NCBI GenBank assembly: GCA_016870055.1
Contig: VGCQ01000002.1
Location: 1 to 45,582 of the forward strand
Length of the DNA stretch: 45,582 nucleotides
Reading direction: 5' to 3'
Source: Alphaproteobacteria bacterium
GTDB lineage: Bacteria; Pseudomonadota; Alphaproteobacteria; Reyranellales; Reyranellaceae
Made by a program: the position numbers and the translations under genes. Below are positions 42,208 to 45,582 of this stretch, piece after piece. The stretch's first letter is position 1. Every line of letters starts with the position of its first letter. The notes under the pieces are model-generated. The model searched no databases. It saw nothing but the letters and a program-made list of their open reading frames with translations, and was not told the origin of the DNA.

Positions 42208-43062
42208 ATGATGCGGACCTCGCCTGCCCCAGCGCCGTCGGTGGCTTCCTCGCAACCCGACCTGTTCGGCCCCATGTTGCGCACCTGGCGTCGCCGCCGC
42301 GGTGCCAGCCAGCTCGCGCTGGCCCTGCAGTCGGGCGTGTCGCAGCGCCACCTTAGCTTCCTCGAATCGGGCCGCGCGCGGCCGAGCCGCGAGATGGTGG
42401 TGCAACTCACCACCGCCCTCGACGTGCCGTTGCGCCAGCGCAACGCCATGCTGCTCGCCGCGGGCTTCGCGCCGGCCTATCGCGAGACCAGCCTCGCCGC
42501 ACCGGAACTCTCTGCGGTGCGCAAAGCGATCGACCACATGCTGCGCCAGCAGGAGCCTTACCCGGCCGTAGTGATCGATCGGCTGTGGAACCTGATGCAG
42601 GCCAACGAGGCGGCCCAGGCCTTCACGCTGTTCCTGTTCGAAGGCCCGCCGCCGCCACCACCGCCAGGCAAGCCGCCCAACCTCCTGCGCTGGCTGCTCG
42701 ACGCCAAGGCGCTACGCCCCAAGATCTCCAACTGGGAGGAGGTGGCGCGCCATCTCGTGGCCACGACCTATGCCGAGATCCTGGCCGATGGCGGCGAGCC
42801 CAAGGCGCTGGCTTTCATCGAGGAGATCATGGCCTACCCCGATGTTCCGGCCTCGTTCCGCAGGGTCCGCTTCGAAGAGCGGCCGACGCCGGTGCTGACC
42901 GTCGACTACCTGGTCGGCGGCAAGGCGATGTCGGTCTTCTCCACCATCGCCACTCTCGGCACGCCGCAGGACGTGACCCTGCAGGAAGTCCGCATCGAAA
43001 ACTTCTTTCCGGCCGACGAGCGCAGCGACGCGCTGTTCAAAAGCCTGGCGGCCAAGGGCTAA
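42208..43062 (+). CDS. XRE family regulator with MmyB-like ligand-binding domain
   Basis: A 284-residue regulator. The helix-turn-helix occupies about 20-75: LRTWRRRRGASQLALALQSG, then VSQRHLSFLESGRARPSREMV. The rest (about 100-284) is the MmyB-like domain, with YPAVVIDRLWNLMQANEAA and FRRVRFEERPTPVLTVDYL; in structures of this group it binds a fatty-acid-like ligand. A Pro-rich run (PPPPPPPGKPPN) breaks the domain at about residue 148. The ATG at 42208 is preferred to an upstream TTG. It diverges from the membrane-protein gene, a likely target. Confidence 0.9.
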   Translation: MMRTSPAPAPSVASSQPDLFGPMLRTWRRRRGASQLALALQSGVSQRHLSFLESGRARPSREMVVQLTTALDVPLRQRNAMLLAAGFAPAYRETSLAAPELSAVRKAIDHMLRQQEPYPAVVIDRLWNLMQANEAAQAFTLFLFEGPPPPPPPGKPPNLLRWLLDAKALRPKISNWEEVARHLVATTYAEILADGGEPKALAFIEEIMAYPDVPASFRRVRFEERPTPVLTVDYLVGGKAMSVFSTIATLGTPQDVTLQEVRIENFFPADERSDALFKSLAAKG

Positions 43063-43124
43063 AGTCGCCATCGTCGCTGATCCGCAGTCCTTGGCGCTGC
43101 GTAAAATCGTCGTTGGGGGCGACA

Positions 43125-44096
43125 ATGAAACCACCAAGCACGCAATGGCGCGAACAGATCGCGCCCGACGAAGCGAGCCACGAAGCGCGCATCGCCACGG
43201 TGATCGCCGGCTTGCAAGCCGCCAAGTCGGCCAGGTTCGGCAAGGGCCGTGCCCTCCATCGCAAGCAGCTCTTGGCTGCCGCTGGTACGCTCGACGTGCT
43301 CGACGGGCTGCCCGAACATGCTCGGCACGGGCTGTTCGCCACCCCCGGTCGCCGCCGCGCCCTGGTACGGCTGTCCAACGGCGGACCCGATCTCGCCGCC
43401 AACCGGATTCCCGACATACGGGGTCTTGCCTTGAAGGTGCTGGACGTTTCGGGCGAGGCGGCGCTGGGCGGAACGACCGATCATCAGGATTTCCTGATGA
43501 TCAACCAGGATCGCGCGCCGGGCACCAGCAGCCACGAGTTCATCGACTTCCTGGAGGCGGCGACCAAGAGCCAATTGACCGGCATCCTCCATCTCTTCAG
43601 GGCGCACGGCATCGCCGGCGGCTTTGCGCGCGTGCGCACGCTGGGCGCCATGCTGAACAAGAAGTTCAATGGCTTCGCTGCTGAGCGTTTCAACACCGTG
43701 ACACCGCTTTGCTGTGGCCCATATGCCGTCCGCGTGCGCCTGACGCCGACCGGCAATCCGCCACCGGCGGCACGCTCGAAGGACATCGCCGAGGACATGC
43801 GCGAACGGTTGGCGCTGGGCCCGCTGACCTGGAACCTCGAGCTGCAATTCTTCGTCGACGAAGCCACGACCCCGATCGAGGATGCAGCCGTGGCGTGGCC
43901 CGACCAGGAAACGCCGATCGTCACGGTGGCCCGCCTGACTCTGCCGCAGCAGGGCGTCGACGCGGTGGCGGCCGAAGCCGACACGGCGCGCTTCGATCCG
44001 TGGGGTGGGCTCGCCGCCCATCGCCCGTTGGGCGAGATCATGCGGGCGCGCAAGGTCGCCTATCGCGCTAGTCAGCTGGGTCGCGGCGCGGCCTGA
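43125..44096 (+). CDS. Catalase-like heme protein (short catalase family)
   Basis: A 323-residue member of the short catalase-like family. The N-terminal part has the equivalent of the distal heme region: RALHRKQ (His45 as the likely distal residue) and ALVRLSNGGPD; DFLMINQ is also typical. The proximal heme ligand pattern R-x-x-x-Y is seen as R309 to Y313 in RARKVAY near the C-terminus. Length is about two thirds of a full catalase, as in SrpA-like and catalase-related peroxidases, so peroxidase or lipid-peroxide activity is as likely as catalase activity. The start at 43125 follows GGGGGC. Its 3' end overlaps the SulP gene by 25 bases. Confidence 0.87.
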   Translation: MKPPSTQWREQIAPDEASHEARIATVIAGLQAAKSARFGKGRALHRKQLLAAAGTLDVLDGLPEHARHGLFATPGRRRALVRLSNGGPDLAANRIPDIRGLALKVLDVSGEAALGGTTDHQDFLMINQDRAPGTSSHEFIDFLEAATKSQLTGILHLFRAHGIAGGFARVRTLGAMLNKKFNGFAAERFNTVTPLCCGPYAVRVRLTPTGNPPPAARSKDIAEDMRERLALGPLTWNLELQFFVDEATTPIEDAAVAWPDQETPIVTVARLTLPQQGVDAVAAEADTARFDPWGGLAAHRPLGEIMRARKVAYRASQLGRGAA

Positions 44097-45582
44097 CCGG
44101 CGCGTTGCGACGCTTCGGCGGAGCCTTGCATCGCGTGAACCTCGGATAGGGCGTCGTCGATCGAGCGCCTGTACCGGACCTCGGGCCGGCGCGCACCGCC
44201 GGCCAGCAGGACACGCCGTACCGCAGGCGTCGTTCCCGTGACGAAGACTCTCACCTCGTGCCGGCCGGCCTTGCGGGCGATCGCGGCGATGGCGTTGGCC
44301 GCCGTCGAATCGACGAACGACACGGCGGAGAAGTCGATCACCAGCGCCCGGTGCCGGTCGCCGATGCGATCGAGCACGGAGTTGAGCGTCGATGCCGTGC
44401 CGAAGAAGAAAGCGCCGGACAGCCGGTAGACGACGACGACGGCGGCGTCGGTCGCCAGCTTCGGATCGTAGGGAGATCGCAGGCCGGCATCGTCCGGTCG
44501 ATCCGCCGACACGAGCGGTGCGTGCGCCTCGATGCCGGTGACGCCGGCCATGCGCCTGATGAACAGGGCGGCACCGAGCGCGAAGCCGACGACGATGCCT
44601 TCGGTCAGATCGCGGAACACCGTCAGCAGGAAGGTCACGAGCACCACCACGGCGTCGCCGCGCGAACTGCGCAGTAGGCCGATGAATTCGTATTTCTCCG
44701 CCATGTTCCAGGCGACGATCGCCAACACTCCCGCCAGGCCGGCGAGCGGAATGTAGGCGATGAGCGGCGCGGCCAGCAGCATGAAGATCAGGAGAACGGC
44801 CGCGTGGATCATGCCCGCGATCGGCCCGCGAGCGCCAGCGCGCACGTTGGTCGCGGTGCGCGCGATGGTCCCGGTGACGGGTATCCCTCCGAACAGCGCC
44901 GCGCCGACGTTGGCGACCCCTTGTGCAAGAAGCTCGCAGTTCGAGCGATGTCGTCGCCCGGTCATGCCGTCGGCAACCACCGCCGACAACAGCGACTCGA
45001 TCGCGCCCAGCAAGGCAAAGGCCACGGCATCGGGAAGCACGGCCTGCATTTTTTCCAGCGACAAGGCCGGCACGCTCGGCGCCGGCAGCATCGAGGGGAT
45101 GCCACCGAAGTGGCTGCCGATAGTTTCGACCGGCAACGCCCCGACCCATGTCACGACGCTGACGAGGGCAACGGCAATCAACATGCCGGGCCAGGTCGGT
45201 CGCAGCCTCCTGGCGCCGACAATCAAGCCAATCGTCAGGATCGACAACGCCACCGCGGCGGGGCTGAGCGTGTCGCTCGACCGTGCCAGCATCTCTACCT
45301 TGGCGACGAAGGCCGCTGGCTCCTTGTCGTCGAGTCTCAGTCCCAGGAGGTTCTTTACCTGACTGGCGAAGATGATGATGGCGATGCCCGCCGTGAAGCC
45401 GACCGTCACCGGATAGGGAATGAACTTGATGAAGGTGCCGAGCCGCAGAAGGCCCACCACTATGAGGAACAGGCCGGCCATCATCGTCGCCAGGACCATG
45501 CCCTCGATCCCGTGCCGGTCGACGGTCGATGCCACCAGGACGATGAACGCGCCGGCCGGACCGCCGATCTGGAACCGACTGC
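44072..45582 (-). CDS. SulP/SLC26 family anion transporter with STAS domain (5' end outside window)
   Basis: At least 503 residues of a SulP permease; the frame stays open to the right edge and the visible start FQIGGPAGAFIVLVAS matches an internal membrane motif (QxGGPxGAF), so the N-terminus is missing. About ten membrane segments follow, with the conserved IKFIPYPVTVGFTAGIAIII and AGVLAIVAWNMAEKYEF regions. The C-terminal STAS domain is clear: VYRLSGAFFFGTASTL and ALVIDFSAVSFVDSTAANAI. These proteins move sulfate, bicarbonate or dicarboxylates; which one cannot be told. It converges on the catalase-like gene with a 25-base overlap. Confidence 0.93.
   Translation of the reverse strand, partial: SRFQIGGPAGAFIVLVASTVDRHGIEGMVLATMMAGLFLIVVGLLRLGTFIKFIPYPVTVGFTAGIAIIIFASQVKNLLGLRLDDKEPAAFVAKVEMLARSSDTLSPAAVALSILTIGLIVGARRLRPTWPGMLIAVALVSVVTWVGALPVETIGSHFGGIPSMLPAPSVPALSLEKMQAVLPDAVAFALLGAIESLLSAVVADGMTGRRHRSNCELLAQGVANVGAALFGGIPVTGTIARTATNVRAGARGPIAGMIHAAVLLIFMLLAAPLIAYIPLAGLAGVLAIVAWNMAEKYEFIGLLRSSRGDAVVVLVTFLLTVFRDLTEGIVVGFALGAALFIRRMAGVTGIEAHAPLVSADRPDDAGLRSPYDPKLATDAAVVVVYRLSGAFFFGTASTLNSVLDRIGDRHRALVIDFSAVSFVDSTAANAIAAIARKAGRHEVRVFVTGTTPAVRRVLLAGGARRPEVRYRRSIDDALSEVHAMQGSAEASQRAGQAAPRPS

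Overview
This is a 45.6 kb chromosomal window from a GC-rich proteobacterium. The gene set and order (rpsT, a rhodanese gene, dnaA, dnaN, recF, gyrB; two GcvA-like LysR genes next to DUF1127 genes; spermidine/putrescine-type ABC transporter; EamA permease; SulP transporter) and a cluster of GANTC sites upstream of dnaA suggest an alphaproteobacterium, perhaps of the Reyranella/Rhodospirillales type. The taxonomic placement is inference. Coding density is very high, and convergent genes usually meet within 3-7 bp or overlap. I found no tRNA, rRNA, insertion sequence, prophage or CRISPR array.

Layout. (1) 1-4895, plus strand: end of an amidohydrolase gene, then an ABC importer operon of the polyamine/opine type (permease, ATPase, Tat-type binding protein, permease) closed by an Asp/Glu racemase-family gene that lacks both usual catalytic cysteines. 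(2) 4899-10147, minus strand: five closely packed genes read in the order flavin-dependent luciferase-like monooxygenase, MarR regulator, PPOX-type flavoprotein, MetE-like methyltransferase and membrane-bound class III adenylate cyclase. A MarR-style palindrome lies in front of the first gene. (3) 10318-11646: a LysR gene divergent from a DUF1127 gene, with an operator-like palindrome and a strong terminator. (4) 11695-15826, plus strand: a TPR/degenerate glycosyltransferase protein, leuC, leuD (leucine biosynthesis) and an EamA permease. (5) 15830-25842: M20 deacylase, acyl-CoA synthetase, a secreted hypothetical protein, an EmrAB-like efflux pair, a Baeyer-Villiger-type monooxygenase, a lysine 2,3-aminomutase-like radical SAM enzyme and a cytoplasmic, ligand-poor PCuAC-like protein. 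(6) 25950-28960: a second LysR/DUF1127 divergent pair, ada, and an Smr-domain gene overlapping ada tail to tail. (7) 29008-33086: TPR protein, YggS, MutM, enoyl-CoA hydratase and rpsT with clear promoter and terminator. (8) 33087-40689: replication-initiation region with rhodanese, dnaA, dnaN, recF and gyrB. (9) 40756-45582: small membrane proteins, PaaI-type thioesterase, XRE regulator, catalase-like heme protein and a SulP transporter running off the right edge.

The strongest unusual signals are a perfect 58-bp tandem duplication at the rhodanese/dnaA junction, which copies the dnaA translation start out of frame; six GANTC sites within 184 bp upstream of that operon; the paired LysR/DUF1127 modules sharing a promoter motif; a compound inverted repeat that can mask the ribosome binding site of the ABC operon; and the MarR-type palindrome before the five-gene flavoenzyme/cyclase cluster. 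No single segment looks like a complete new defence or mobile system.
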